Source: Lachnospiraceae bacterium (lineage in GTDB: Bacteria; Bacillota; Clostridia; Lachnospirales; Lachnospiraceae). From it: a stretch of DNA of 38,171 bases. The stretch's first letter is position 1; each line of letters begins with the position of its first letter. Location: contig JAFZWG010000021.1 in NCBI GenBank assembly GCA_017617395.1, positions 1 to 38,171 on the forward strand, given 5' to 3'. The position numbers and the translations under genes are program-made. The notes below the pieces were generated by a model. That model was not told the DNA's origin. It saw nothing but the letters and a program-made list of their open reading frames with translations, and did no database searches. Below are positions 1 through 9,293 of the stretch, one piece after another.

Positions 1-41
1 TACCGGTAGTAGATCCTTTGCCTTCTGAAATACTCCTTCAT
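1..41 (-). CDS. ABC transporter permease, N-terminal fragment (cut by window edge)
   Basis: The minus strand has an ATG at 41-39 that overlaps the TGA stop of the upstream ATPase gene (ATGA overlap). A GGGGGAGG-type ribosome site lies a few bases before it, inside the end of the ATPase gene. Only 13 codons are visible, starting MKEYFRRQRIYYR; the gene continues beyond base 1. Basic, aromatic N-termini like this are typical of ABC-2-type permeases, which begin with a short cytoplasmic segment before the first membrane helix. The permease assignment rests on the position directly after an ATPase gene, not on visible domain sequence. Confidence 0.55.
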   Translation of the reverse strand, partial: MKEYFRRQRIYYR

Positions 42-979
42 CCTTCCTCCCCCTCTTTCTCCGCCTTCTCCGTGTAGTACATGATCTCCTGAAGGTCGGC
101 GTAACGGCATTTGCCGTCGATTTCCTGCGGAAAGCCTGCGCCGTCCGCCGGCTTCCGCAAAAGCGCCTCGCAATGATTCTTGCGGATCCGCTTTCCTACG
201 ACCAGCTCCTTCGGAAGCGCCTCGATCTCCTCCGCCTCCGCGGACATCATGCGGTACTTCTCGCGCAGCTCATCGATGCTGCCGAAAAACCATACCGTTC
301 CTTCTTCGCTCCCTCGCGAACCGTCCGTCCGCGTTCCCCCACGCTCGCTGCGTCTCATCCACAACAACCGGTCCGCCACCGTCTCAAGCTCCGTCACAAG
401 ATGGCTTGAGAGGATCACCGACGCCTTCTCGGTCGCGGCGATCGCGCGAATCTTCTCATAGAACACTTCCCGGAATTCCGGGTCAAAATAGCCCATCGGC
501 TCATCCATCACGTACAGCGACGCCTCGTGGCTCTCGGCAAATGCCAGCTGCACCCGAAGCTGCTGCCCCTTCGACATCTTCGCAAGCTGCCGCCGCTTCG
601 GCACCCCGTACTCCGCAAGCCTCGCAAGATACCCCTTGGAATCGTAGCTGTCGTAATACGCACCGAAGACCTCACCGATCTGCTCCGCCGTCATATCGAG
701 CCGGAACGGACTATCCTGCATGACGAATGCGATCCGGTTTCGATACTCCCTCACGTCCTTCGCAAAATGATACCCGTCCAGCCAACAATCACCGCCGTCC
801 GTCTCCTTGTCCGTCACCCGGTAGCTGCCCGCAAGCACGCGCAGAAGCGTTGTCTTGCCCACACCGTTTAAGCCGACCACGCCGAGCACCGTCCCCGGCT
901 CCAGCGAAAAACCGATGTCCGCGATCCGGTACGATACGACGTCCTTCGTGATGTGCTCGCAGAGAAAACCATTACTCAT
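38..979 (-). CDS. ABC transporter ATP-binding protein (ABC-2 exporter type)
   Basis: A 313-residue ABC ATPase that would power export through a partner permease whose gene starts in the overlapping ATGA at 41. Walker A is GLNGVGKTT near residue 36, the Q-loop region is AFVMQD, the signature is the variant MSKGQQLRVQLA, Walker B with its glutamate is LYVMDEP followed by the D-loop YFDP, and the switch histidine is in LSSHLVTELE. All catalytic motifs are present. The C-terminal 80 or so residues after the core are family-specific. The ATG at 979 follows a GAGGGGGTGAGG ribosome site. Genes of this kind in Firmicutes often sit beside a YtrA-type GntR repressor, but none lies in this window; the promoter does carry a dyad that could be an operator. 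Substrate unknown. Confidence 0.9.
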   Translation of the reverse strand: MSNGFLCEHITKDVVSYRIADIGFSLEPGTVLGVVGLNGVGKTTLLRVLAGSYRVTDKETDGGDCWLDGYHFAKDVREYRNRIAFVMQDSPFRLDMTAEQIGEVFGAYYDSYDSKGYLARLAEYGVPKRRQLAKMSKGQQLRVQLAFAESHEASLYVMDEPMGYFDPEFREVFYEKIRAIAATEKASVILSSHLVTELETVADRLLWMRRSERGGTRTDGSRGSEEGTVWFFGSIDELREKYRMMSAEAEEIEALPKELVVGKRIRKNHCEALLRKPADGAGFPQEIDGKCRYADLQEIMYYTEKAEKEGEEG

Positions 980-1008
980 AGCCTCACCCCCTCACCGTTT
1001 ATATACAC

Positions 1009-1037
1009 AGTATACACAGTTAGACACACTTTGTCAA
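1009..1037 (-). promoter_or_regulatory. Near-consensus sigma-A promoter with an overlapping dyad, for the ABC operon
   Basis: On the minus strand TTGACA (1037-1032) is followed after 17 bp by TATACT (1014-1009), only about 30 bp from the ATG at 979. The -10 region lies in the pseudo-palindrome TATAC-ACA-GTATA, and ACACAG is repeated directly beside it. An almost perfect promoter with a dyad across the -10 is typical of a repressed operon. The repressor is unknown. Confidence 0.75.
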
Positions 1038-1047
1038 CAGAAAATTT

Positions 1048-1118
1048 GATGACAAGGGGACAGTCCCCAATTGTCACCTTCGCACCCGGTGACCATTGGG
1101 GACTGTCCCTCTGTCATC
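1048..1118. repeat. REP-like 31-bp inverted repeat with GGGGACAGTCCCC core
   Basis: Two 31-nt arms (1048-1078 and 1088-1118) are complementary except for about three positions, with a 9-nt loop at 1079-1087. Each arm contains the self-complementary core GGGGACAGTCCCC or its partial mirror. This core resembles REP-type palindromes found in many bacterial genomes, some of them linked to TnpA-REP (RAYT) transposases; no such transposase is in the window. It starts 11 nt after the stop of the lipoprotein gene at 1129, so it may also end or protect that transcript. No U-tract directly follows the stem. Confidence 0.75.
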
Positions 1119-1128
1119 TGACATCGAT

Positions 1129-3516
1129 TTATTTATCTTCCAGATCAGCCAGCAGGAACTCCTCTTCCTCGACGAGCAGGATGCGGTCCTCCTTCACGAT
1201 GCCGTAGTAGATCTTGTAAGTGCGGCCGTTCGTCAGGTTGACGAGCGCATACAGCTTGTAGCCGTTGCCGAACGTTGTTCCCTCGAGGTAACAGTACGTC
1301 GGGGGCTGGGATTTTACGCGGTGGGAGACATCGTAAGGAACCTCCTCCGTAATCTTGAACGAGTAGTCGGCGCCGTTCTCGATGAACGCGGCGGCCAGCT
1401 GGCGCATCGAATGCGACAGGACCTCGATCTCGCGCGTGTTCAGATACGTAAAATCAACTCTTCCCGAGGAGTCGCGGATCTCGCTTCCGAGGGCGCGTGC
1501 ATTTTCCGTCGTCTTGCCCTGCGTGTCAAAGTGATCGATCAGGCGATCGCCAGCGGCATCGACGTAAACCTTGTTCACGTAGTACTCCGCGTCATCGGTG
1601 TCCTTCGCGCTCTCCTCGAACCGGCGGCCCAGGCAGATCACGGTTATGACGTCGTCCTTGGTCGGCTCGCGCATATCCTTTCCGTCATCGGAAAATGCCG
1701 TCGGCACGTACTCGCGGAGCATGCGGATCATAAGGCCCTCGCCATGGCTGCGGCCGTTTTCGTAGTGCGAATCGAGTGTCGCCACATGGTTGATGACCAG
1801 GAAGTCCTCCGCGCCCTTCGGCGTCGTGCCATCCTTGGCGTTCCACTCGAAAAGAACGCTCTCTCCGCTGTTATCATTGTTGTGAAGCAAAAGATAGGAA
1901 ACCTCGTAGCGGTACAGCTTTGCCGTGCTGCCGACCTGCTTCGGCGTCTCCCCATAAGCGGCCGTCTCGTACACCAGAAGCGACCCGAAACCGCCGAGCG
2001 GAATCTCCTTTAAAAGGTTCGTGCGGTACACGATTTCGCCCTTGTACTCTGCCGCAAGCTCCTCCTCGTACTTCGCGGCATTCTTCTCGAAACGGGAAGC
2101 ATTTTCCGCGAGATAGACCTCCGGCTCGAACACCTGCGTCGGCTTCTCGCTTCCCTTCGGAAAATACCGCACTGTCAACTCGGAAACCGCATTGTCCTTC
2201 TCGGTCAGTTCCGATTCCGAGGAGAAATTGTACGGGAGCACGCTGGTCTGAAGCCGCTCCGTGACCTCCTCGAAGTAGAAATTTTCATTCCACTGATAAA
2301 CCGTTCGACGAACCTCATCGAGTTGAATCGAAACGTTGAATCCCACGAGGTAATAGCGAACCTTGACATCGTCGCCGCGAAGCTCGACCTCGGCTCGGAT
2401 GTTCCATTCGTCATTCAGTTCCACGCTCTCGGAATATACGCCGTCCTTCACCTTGAAGTTGGGAACCGTCGGCTTCTCGCCGTTCGCCGAGCGGTACAGC
2501 GAATTGGCGATCTCCGAAAGCCGGTAGGAAAGAATCATCCAGTTTGCGACATCCTGGTCGTACCGCAGGCGGCCGCCCGCGTCGTACAGAGCTCCGCCGA
2601 TGACATACGGCCATTCGGTCGTCTCCTCGCGGGAGCAGCGCCACAGCAGAAGGTCCGAAAGCGAGCCGTCTTCGGCGCCCATCAGATACCGGGTGAAACG
2701 GAACTCACGCGAACCGATATCCTCGCCGGTCGACTCCACGTAGGAGATCTCCGTGATAACCTTGCGCACCTTCAGTCCGTCGGCGGTCTTCTCATCAACG
2801 GCAACATACATCGGATTGATACGGATCGTGCGGCTGATGGAGCCGTCCGAGCCGAGATTTTCCGACTTTTTCTCGTACAGGACCGCATACTTCTGCGAGC
2901 CGTCGAGCGCGACGGAACGGCAGGTGACCGCATAATAGTCGGTGTAGCTGTTCGCGTTCTCGCCGAAACGGGCATAGACAACCGCGTTGGAGTACAACTC
3001 CACGATGCCCCAGTCGCCGATGTCGATCACATACTCAAGCTTCTCGTCCGCGACGAGGTCCGTGGTCTCCGAGCCGACCGGCTTTCTGCCGTCGGCCTGC
3101 TTGTGCAGGGCAGCGATTCGCGCGGACGCGGCCGCCTCCAGCTCGCTGCGATGTTTGTTCACGTAATCCGCCGCGGAGAAGAGCTTCTCCTCCTCGTTGT
3201 TCACCAGATGAACGACCGAGATGTCGCTCACGACGCGCGGGTCCCACTCCTTCGACGCGGTCATCACAAGCCAGCACTCGCGGCTGTCATACACGACGGG
3301 CGTGATCGCGCCCGTAATCTCGGGCGTCACCTCCGGTGTGGCGGTCGGTGTCACCGTCTCGGTCGGCGTCGAAACCGGCGCACTCGTCGGCGTCGCGGTC
3401 TCCGTCGGAGTCGTCTCGTTCGTAGTGCCGTTGTCCGCTTTCTTTCCGCAGGCCGTCATCGCCGCAAGCAGCGCGACCGTCAGAACACAGGCAATTCCTC
3501 TTCGAAAAATCCTCAT
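1129..3516 (-). CDS. Large two-module lipoprotein, paralog 1
   Basis: A 795-residue exported lipoprotein of unknown function. The N-terminus is a signal peptide ending in the lipobox region LLAAMTACGKK, so Cys22 is the likely lipidated residue. A Thr/Pro-rich linker of about 45 residues follows. The rest appears to be two copies of one module; each copy begins with a short F/Y-x3-Y helix rich in Glu and Ala (AADYVNKHRSELEAAA; EVYLAENASRFEKNA) and runs to an LVYETAAYG-like strand. The same architecture occurs at 12202-14418 and 27110-29428, and the upstream promoter repeats are shared with the first of these. The ATG at 3516 follows an AAGGGGGA ribosome site. It probably stays on the outer face of the membrane. 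No catalytic motif is recognised. Confidence 0.85.
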   Translation of the reverse strand: MRIFRRGIACVLTVALLAAMTACGKKADNGTTNETTPTETATPTSAPVSTPTETVTPTATPEVTPEITGAITPVVYDSRECWLVMTASKEWDPRVVSDISVVHLVNNEEEKLFSAADYVNKHRSELEAAASARIAALHKQADGRKPVGSETTDLVADEKLEYVIDIGDWGIVELYSNAVVYARFGENANSYTDYYAVTCRSVALDGSQKYAVLYEKKSENLGSDGSISRTIRINPMYVAVDEKTADGLKVRKVITEISYVESTGEDIGSREFRFTRYLMGAEDGSLSDLLLWRCSREETTEWPYVIGGALYDAGGRLRYDQDVANWMILSYRLSEIANSLYRSANGEKPTVPNFKVKDGVYSESVELNDEWNIRAEVELRGDDVKVRYYLVGFNVSIQLDEVRRTVYQWNENFYFEEVTERLQTSVLPYNFSSESELTEKDNAVSELTVRYFPKGSEKPTQVFEPEVYLAENASRFEKNAAKYEEELAAEYKGEIVYRTNLLKEIPLGGFGSLLVYETAAYGETPKQVGSTAKLYRYEVSYLLLHNNDNSGESVLFEWNAKDGTTPKGAEDFLVINHVATLDSHYENGRSHGEGLMIRMLREYVPTAFSDDGKDMREPTKDDVITVICLGRRFEESAKDTDDAEYYVNKVYVDAAGDRLIDHFDTQGKTTENARALGSEIRDSSGRVDFTYLNTREIEVLSHSMRQLAAAFIENGADYSFKITEEVPYDVSHRVKSQPPTYCYLEGTTFGNGYKLYALVNLTNGRTYKIYYGIVKEDRILLVEEEEFLLADLEDK

Positions 3517-3570
3517 AAAAATACTGTCCCCCTTGAGCTTTATTTGGATTAATAAACCTCTTCGGAGGAC

Positions 3571-3625
3571 AGCATATCATAAATTTGTTACAGAGTGGTT
3601 GAAAGCATGTTACGATTTCATTACA
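3571..3625 (-). promoter_or_regulatory. Promoter with four 11-bp-spaced GTTACA-type direct repeats (array A)
   Basis: Read on the plus strand, hexamers lie at exactly 11-bp steps: GTTACA 3587, GTTGAA 3598, GTTACG 3609 and ATTACA 3620. On the transcribed minus strand the last unit (TGTAAC) ends 10 nt before a -10 hexamer TATGCT (3576-3571). This is the geometry of OmpR/PhoB-family activator sites that replace a -35 element. The array overlaps the last codons of the HD-GYP gene. It aligns closely with the array at 14473-14538, upstream of a paralogous lipoprotein. Confidence 0.75.
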
Positions 3626-6600
3626 TTTTCATCATTTTTCGCGGTGGCTTCGGCCTCTTTTGCGATCTTCTCCGCGTACTCCTGCTTAATCTCCTGTGCG
3701 CGTGCGAAGCTCTTGTGAACGTTGTCGATATCCTCGGTCGTTCCGCCGCCCTCGTCGTCGGGAGCGCGGAAATAACCCTTCTCAACGAGCCGCATGAACG
3801 CGTCAACGACGTCTGCGGTCAGCTGCGTGCCCGCGGCATCGCGAATGATTGAGACCGCCTTGTCAAAGTTCATGCGCTTGCGGTACGGACGGTCGGAGTA
3901 CATCGCGTCAAAGGTATCCGCAACAGCGATGATCTGCGCCACGCGCGGAATCTCGTCGCCCTTCAGGCCCTTCGGATAGCCCTTGCCGTCCGGGCGCTCA
4001 TGGTGCGCACCGGCGCCGATTGCAAGCTCCGGCATGATCGAGATGTCCTTGAGAACCTCGTAGCCGCGGGAAGCGTGGGACTTGATCTGCTTGAACTCGT
4101 CGTCCTCCAGCTTGCCCTCCTTCTTGAGAACCTTGTCATCCACACCGATCTTGCCGATGTCGTGCAGGAGCGCAATGTTGTGGTATTTTTCGATCTCATC
4201 GTCGCTGTAGCCGAGCTCCTTCGCGAGAATCGTCGTATACTGCGCCACACGGAAGGAATGACCGTTTGTGTAGCTGTCCTTCATATCGATGGTCTTTGCA
4301 AATGCTTCCGTCATCTCGTTGATGAACGTGCGCTGCTCTTCTTCCTTGGCGATGAGACGATTCATCTTCCGCCGGAAGATCAGGTAACCGACCGCGGCCG
4401 CAATCAACAGGGCAGCCAGAACCGCCAGGAGCTTGAACCACCACATCTCGTACACCGCGTGGTGCTTGATGATGCGGATCCGATAATCCTGGTTCTGCGA
4501 CGTCAGCGCGTCGTGAACCTGCATGTTGAAATAGTAGGTGCCGCCGCTGAGGTTCGTGAAGGAGACCGCGCCGAGGTTGCTCCGCTTGACGGAGATTCTC
4601 GTGCTGTCAAAGCCTTCCAGCCAGTAGGACACCTGCGGATTCTCGAGCGAGTACGTGAAGACGAAGCACTGGATCTCGACCTTGCGCACACGAGCCGGAA
4701 TCCGGATTGTGCCGTCCTCGTCCGGATAAATGGCAACGCCGTCGGCCAGCACAAAAGGCACCGACATCTTCAGATTGTCGAGGTGCTGGTTGTCCACGCG
4801 CGCCACCGGGCTCTCGATGTTCACGAGCGCCACGCCGGTGCTGCCTGCGATGTAGAGGTTGCCCTGCTTCGTGAGCGCGCTGTAGGAATTGGCCGTCGGG
4901 ACGACCGGCAGACCGTTGTCCCGGCTGTAGAACACGGGATCGATGTTCTGCCCCGTCAGAAGCGCGGTCGCGGGCACCACGTAGATACCGTTGCTGCTCA
5001 AAACCCAGATCTCATCCTTGCTGTTTTGATACACATCAAAGTTGTTCGAATACGGAAAATCCTTCACCACCGTAACCTGGTAGTTGGCATCCATGAACGC
5101 GAGTGCGTTGCTGGTGACGATCCAGTAAATGTCGCGAAGGCGGTCCTTCTTGATCCTCATGACAACGTCAGAGCTTAAGCCGTTCTCGACGTTGCGCTCC
5201 TTCGGCGTAACCGACGTGCTGAAGATATAGATTCCGCCGCCGTCGGTTCCCAGAATGTAATCGCCGTTCGGCGCCTCCTCAACCGTCAGGATCTCCGTGT
5301 TGCGCAGACCGTCCTTCTCGGTGAACGTCCGCGCAATGCGACCGCCGCGGATCAGGGCCGCGCCGCCGGTGCAGGCCACCAGAACCGAACCGTCGCTGCA
5401 CTCGTGAACGGTGCGGACACGGTTGCCGGGCAGACCGTCCTCAACGGTGTAGCAGACCACCTTGTGGCGCTCCAGACAGATGAGGGAGTATTTGCCGTAT
5501 GTCGCAATCCATAACCGGTCGTGGTCATCCGCGATGATGGATCGGATGCGTACGCCGCGAAGGAACGTGACCAGATTGCCGGTCTCGATCACCGTCCCGC
5601 CCGCCGTGCAGGCCTCGGTGACGATCCAGCGCTCCTTCACCTTCTCGTTGTCGAGAATCGTGAGTCCCGTGTCCGTTCCGACGAAGATGTATCCGTGATA
5701 TTCGCATGTGGTATTGACAACCTCGGGCTCGAGGCCGTACCACTCATAAACGTCCGCAAAAGAGTTTGCTACGATCTTCATCACGCCCTGGCGCGACGAA
5801 GTGAACCAGAGATTGCCCTGGTAGTCGGTGAGCATGTGGTCGACCGAGTTGTTCATCGGGACCTTGGTAAGCAGCTGAACCGACTCGCCCTCCATGACAC
5901 CGATGCCGTTGTCCGCGCAGATCCACAACTGACCGGGCCGCACCTCGATCGAGTTAATGTACGAGATGTTACCCGTCGATGTCTTCGTGTACTGCAGAGA
6001 GCTCGTATTCAGATCCATGTAGATCACCGAGGACGTGTTCGTACCGAGATAGACGAAGCCGGGGTTTTCCGGATCGGGGCACAGTGACACGATGTTCTCC
6101 AGCCCGACACCCATCTCCGGGAAATTATAAAAGCAATCCAGCATGCCGTCCTTGAGCGTGAACAGCGCACCGTTCTGCGTAAGGCCGTAGACCACGCCGT
6201 CGGCGGAGCACTGCAGATCGCGGATGTACTCGTCGCGGATCAGCTTCTGCTCAAGGGTACGCACGTTCATGGAATCGTTGATCTCCACGATGCCGCGCGT
6301 CGTCGCCACGTAAATGTAGCCGTCGGGGTCCTCGGTGATCGCCCGGACAGACAGCGATTTCAGGCCGTCCTGCGTCCGGAACATCCGCACCTCGCCCTTG
6401 TCGATGACCGCCACACCGGCATCGTTCGTGCCGACCCACAGGCGCCCCTTGCTGTCGACGAAGAGGCTCACCACGCTGGCGATACCGCCGGTGGAGTCCA
6501 TACGCACAAAGGTGTTGCCGTCGTAGCGGATCAAACCGCTGTAGCTGCCGATCCAGATGAAGCCCTCGGGCGTCTGCGCGATCGCGTTGGCCTCCGACGT

Positions 6601-6984
6601 CGGAAGACCGTTCTCGTTGTCATACAACACTGCGGAGTAGCCCTGGTCGTGTCTCGTCGGGTCCACCGAGAGGACTCCCTTGTCTCCCTCTTCGGCCGTC
6701 TCGCCGGTTGCCTTGCCGTCCCCGGCCTTCGCCTCATCCGCCGCGTACACCGATTTTCTCGACGCCACAGCCGCAAGTGCCGTCCCGCCGCTGTTTCGTG
6801 CAAAAAGCCATCCGCCCGCTGCGGCGGAAAATGCCATAAAAACAGCAAAACACAGGCACAGACACGCACGGAATCCATGCATGCCGCTCCTGTGTTTTTG
6901 TGTCGTTGTTCTCTGCGCAAGATTGCACAAAACAGGCCGCCGACCGCGCTGTCGGCAACCTCCGTCTCTTCGATTACGCATCAT
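3610..6984 (-). CDS. Membrane propeller / Y_Y_Y / HD-GYP protein (probable c-di-GMP phosphodiesterase sensor)
   Basis: About 1124 residues. Order: basic N-terminus, one membrane helix (FRACLCLCFAVFMAF), then a long extracytoplasmic part with repeats of the two-component-regulator propeller type (GLPTSEANAIAQTPEGFIWI, GLPGNRVRTV, GLSSDVVMRI), a Y_Y_Y-like segment (YSLENPQVSYWLEGFD), a second helix (WWFKLLAVLAALLIAAAV), and a cytoplasmic HD-GYP domain. The HD-GYP motifs are intact: LLHDIGKIGV, the upstream HSFRVAQY, and HHERPDGKGYP. By family knowledge it would hydrolyse c-di-GMP in response to an external ligand, perhaps a carbohydrate as for similar propellers. The start is uncertain: TTG 7035, ATG 6984 (AAAAGGA site, chosen) or ATG 6882 (AGGAG only 4 nt away, giving a compact signal anchor). 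Confidence 0.9.
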   Translation of the reverse strand: MMRNRRDGGCRQRGRRPVLCNLAQRTTTQKHRSGMHGFRACLCLCFAVFMAFSAAAGGWLFARNSGGTALAAVASRKSVYAADEAKAGDGKATGETAEEGDKGVLSVDPTRHDQGYSAVLYDNENGLPTSEANAIAQTPEGFIWIGSYSGLIRYDGNTFVRMDSTGGIASVVSLFVDSKGRLWVGTNDAGVAVIDKGEVRMFRTQDGLKSLSVRAITEDPDGYIYVATTRGIVEINDSMNVRTLEQKLIRDEYIRDLQCSADGVVYGLTQNGALFTLKDGMLDCFYNFPEMGVGLENIVSLCPDPENPGFVYLGTNTSSVIYMDLNTSSLQYTKTSTGNISYINSIEVRPGQLWICADNGIGVMEGESVQLLTKVPMNNSVDHMLTDYQGNLWFTSSRQGVMKIVANSFADVYEWYGLEPEVVNTTCEYHGYIFVGTDTGLTILDNEKVKERWIVTEACTAGGTVIETGNLVTFLRGVRIRSIIADDHDRLWIATYGKYSLICLERHKVVCYTVEDGLPGNRVRTVHECSDGSVLVACTGGAALIRGGRIARTFTEKDGLRNTEILTVEEAPNGDYILGTDGGGIYIFSTSVTPKERNVENGLSSDVVMRIKKDRLRDIYWIVTSNALAFMDANYQVTVVKDFPYSNNFDVYQNSKDEIWVLSSNGIYVVPATALLTGQNIDPVFYSRDNGLPVVPTANSYSALTKQGNLYIAGSTGVALVNIESPVARVDNQHLDNLKMSVPFVLADGVAIYPDEDGTIRIPARVRKVEIQCFVFTYSLENPQVSYWLEGFDSTRISVKRSNLGAVSFTNLSGGTYYFNMQVHDALTSQNQDYRIRIIKHHAVYEMWWFKLLAVLAALLIAAAVGYLIFRRKMNRLIAKEEEQRTFINEMTEAFAKTIDMKDSYTNGHSFRVAQYTTILAKELGYSDDEIEKYHNIALLHDIGKIGVDDKVLKKEGKLEDDEFKQIKSHASRGYEVLKDISIMPELAIGAGAHHERPDGKGYPKGLKGDEIPRVAQIIAVADTFDAMYSDRPYRKRMNFDKAVSIIRDAAGTQLTADVVDAFMRLVEKGYFRAPDDEGGGTTEDIDNVHKSFARAQEIKQEYAEKIAKEAEATAKNDENVMKS

Positions 6985-7059
6985 CTGATTTTCCTTTTCC
7001 CGATCGGGATCCCGCCGCGCGGAACTCCCGTACAAAACGCACTGTCAACTGATACGCAT

Positions 7060-7088
7060 ATCATACCACACGATGTGCAAAAGGGCAA
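7060..7088 (-). promoter_or_regulatory. Probable promoter of the HD-GYP gene
   Basis: TTGCCC (7088-7083), a 17-bp spacer and TATGAT (7065-7060) on the minus strand, about 75 bp before the chosen start. Just upstream, 7101-7116 holds the octamer GGAAAATG run directly into CATTTTC, forming a short palindrome. No strong terminator for the permease gene ending at 7167 is seen in this gap. Confidence 0.55.
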
Positions 7089-7166
7089 AAGGGATTTTGC
7101 GGAAAATGACATTTTCAATAATCCTGACAAACCACGCGACAACTTCGAAAAAGCGTCGCCGCGGGT

Positions 7167-9293
7167 CTACCGGATGAAGAACCGATTGAGCAGAAAACGG
7201 TCCAGAAGATCGGTCTCAAACAGCGCCAGAAGAAGCGGAAGAACCATCACCAGAACGCTTCCGACGACCGCAAAGATGAAGCTTCTCACCTTGCGGATGA
7301 CCGCGACCGCAACCGCGCTTCCGATCACCAGTCCGAGGAACCTCTTGATATACACAAGGATCAGGTATTCCCGCAAAACAAGCTTCTCGGGACTGTCGGC
7401 AAGATCCCGAAGACTGCTCGCCGCACTTGCGATCCCGACCGTGCCGTAGCTCTGCGTGACGCGGTAGGCATGCCGTCCGTACACGGTCGCGCAGATCACG
7501 ACCGCGGAGAGGAACAACAGCAGAAACTTCCACACGTGCACACGGTAGCGCCCCGCGCAGGAGATGCGGATCATCTCGTGCATGCCGGTCCGGTACTCGA
7601 TGTAGTACAGTGACGTCGCGCACAGGATGACCAGGAACAATGCACCCGCTCCCATCAAAATATTCTGCCGGCGGTTGTTGTACAGCTGCTCATATCCCTG
7701 CTCGTTGACGGCGGTCGCTCCCTCCTTCTTCATCAGGTACCAAACATACTCCTCAATCTTCTCGACCGCATGCTCCCGGTCGCTGAGAAGGGACGGATCG
7801 GTGTGCCGTCTTGCCTCCTCAAGCTCCGCACGGAAATGCACCGCCAACGCCGGATACTCCTCCTTCGAAACGTCCTGCAGCTGCCGAAGGAGAGATTCGT
7901 AGTGAAGCTCCTCCATCGAGTATTCCTTCGGATACGGCGTCGTGAAGAACAGAATCCAGAGGACAAGCAGGATGAAGATCACGCCGATCTTCTCGAGGCG
8001 CAGATACTTATACGCCTCGTGCAGGAACAGATTGCCGTGCAGACCGAACCTCCGCCCGCCGAGCGCCGTGCCCGGAATCGCAAGCCGTGCCGACCGCTTC
8101 TTCGCTCCCAGACCCTTGCCTCGCACCGCGCACCATATCAGAGCGCCGAACAGCAACGCGCCCGTCACCAGCAAAACGACAAGCCCCACCAGCCAGTCGT
8201 TCACCGGCTGCCCGAAGACGTAGAAGTTTCGGTACTTCCCGAGTCGCCCCGGAACGTCCGCAAATGCGACCAGATTCACCCGCTTGTACGCCGCCAGATA
8301 CGAGATGTCCTCGATCCGCAGATAGAGAAGGCCCTCGATGCCCACGATTGCAAACATCACCAGATACACCGCGCGGGTTGAGGCAAATACTACCGTCAGA
8401 AACGCCGTGAACAGCGCAAACCACAGCGACACCAGCAAAGACCCCAGATACACAAGCGTAAGGAACATGAGAATGTTCACGGACAGAGCGGTCTGGCGGT
8501 AGCCGATCACCGACTGGATCGGCTGTGTCCAGTCGCCGGGCCCCGGCCAGCCGTACAGGATACAGCCCGTGACGACGGTCGTGCCCTGGAGGATAAGATT
8601 GCCGACAACGATCCCCATCGTCGCTGCCACAACCTTGGAGACAATCAGCCGCCCGCGGCCGTTCGGCATCGTCGCGTAAAGAGTCAGAAAATCCTGCTCC
8701 TTCTCGCGGCTCAACAATACCGACATTAGCAAAACCGCAAAGAGAATCTCCAGAAAAATCAGGCTCGGCAGCGAGAGTGCCTCGCTGATGCCCTTCGTCT
8801 GCGTGCGGCGAAGCGACAGCGACGTCAGCGCCTCAAAATCCTTCGCAGTCTTCTCCACATTGCGAAGCTCGCGCTCATTTGACGAGAACAGCGACTGCAG
8901 TACGCGGTACGTTGCGGGTGCATTTACCACTTTTTTGATGTACTCGGGGTACGTCCGGATGTTCTCATACTCCTGCGTAAAAGCGTCGTACAAGGACAGT
9001 TCCGTCCAAAGATTATTCGTGTAGACCGGGTACGATCTTCGGGGTGCCTCGTCCGTTGCATCCATGTAGATGATCGAGCGGATTGCCTCCACATCCTCCC
9101 GCACGATCGCCTCCGCCTCAGCGTCCCCATATCCGCTCAGGTCGGCCTGCAGGCTCCGATACTCCGACGCCGCCGGCGACGCGTGGTTCGCCCGATACGC
9201 AAAATAGCCGCAGTTCGCCACCACAAGCAGCAGAAAGACCGCCACCAGCCGCGGGTTGTGCCATAATTTGTACCACTCGTGCCGAATCATCAT
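7167..9293 (-). CDS. ABC-2-type transporter permease, double length
   Basis: A 708-residue membrane protein. Helices are visible near the N-terminus (VAVFLLLVVANCGYFAY), then a loop of about 130 residues, a cluster of helices (LIFLEILFAVLLMSVLLS and several more to about residue 385), a central helix (IGVIFILLVLWILFF), a second large loop, and a last cluster ending PLLLALF. The two similar halves suggest a fused pair of permease units. The ATG at 9293 overlaps the ATPase stop (ATGA-type), so the two are translationally coupled. It would form the channel of an exporter with the ATPase at 9290-10015 and the lipoprotein at 10044-11312. Substrate unknown. Confidence 0.85.
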   Translation of the reverse strand: MMIRHEWYKLWHNPRLVAVFLLLVVANCGYFAYRANHASPAASEYRSLQADLSGYGDAEAEAIVREDVEAIRSIIYMDATDEAPRRSYPVYTNNLWTELSLYDAFTQEYENIRTYPEYIKKVVNAPATYRVLQSLFSSNERELRNVEKTAKDFEALTSLSLRRTQTKGISEALSLPSLIFLEILFAVLLMSVLLSREKEQDFLTLYATMPNGRGRLIVSKVVAATMGIVVGNLILQGTTVVTGCILYGWPGPGDWTQPIQSVIGYRQTALSVNILMFLTLVYLGSLLVSLWFALFTAFLTVVFASTRAVYLVMFAIVGIEGLLYLRIEDISYLAAYKRVNLVAFADVPGRLGKYRNFYVFGQPVNDWLVGLVVLLVTGALLFGALIWCAVRGKGLGAKKRSARLAIPGTALGGRRFGLHGNLFLHEAYKYLRLEKIGVIFILLVLWILFFTTPYPKEYSMEELHYESLLRQLQDVSKEEYPALAVHFRAELEEARRHTDPSLLSDREHAVEKIEEYVWYLMKKEGATAVNEQGYEQLYNNRRQNILMGAGALFLVILCATSLYYIEYRTGMHEMIRISCAGRYRVHVWKFLLLFLSAVVICATVYGRHAYRVTQSYGTVGIASAASSLRDLADSPEKLVLREYLILVYIKRFLGLVIGSAVAVAVIRKVRSFIFAVVGSVLVMVLPLLLALFETDLLDRFLLNRFFIR

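Noticed and set aside
3520-3530. GGGGGACAGT before the lipoprotein start as another REP copy
   Set aside because: It is a single arm without an inverted partner and coincides with the ribosome site.
2323-3552. Long plus-strand open frame of 409 codons
   Set aside because: Antisense to the lipoprotein gene; Arg/His-rich translation with no motifs. High GC keeps the opposite strand open. The same holds for 1096-2013, 4000-5178 and 37398-38099.
6985-7035. Start of the HD-GYP gene at TTG 7035
   Set aside because: No ribosome site, and the extra residues do not form a signal sequence; ATG 6984 is better supported.
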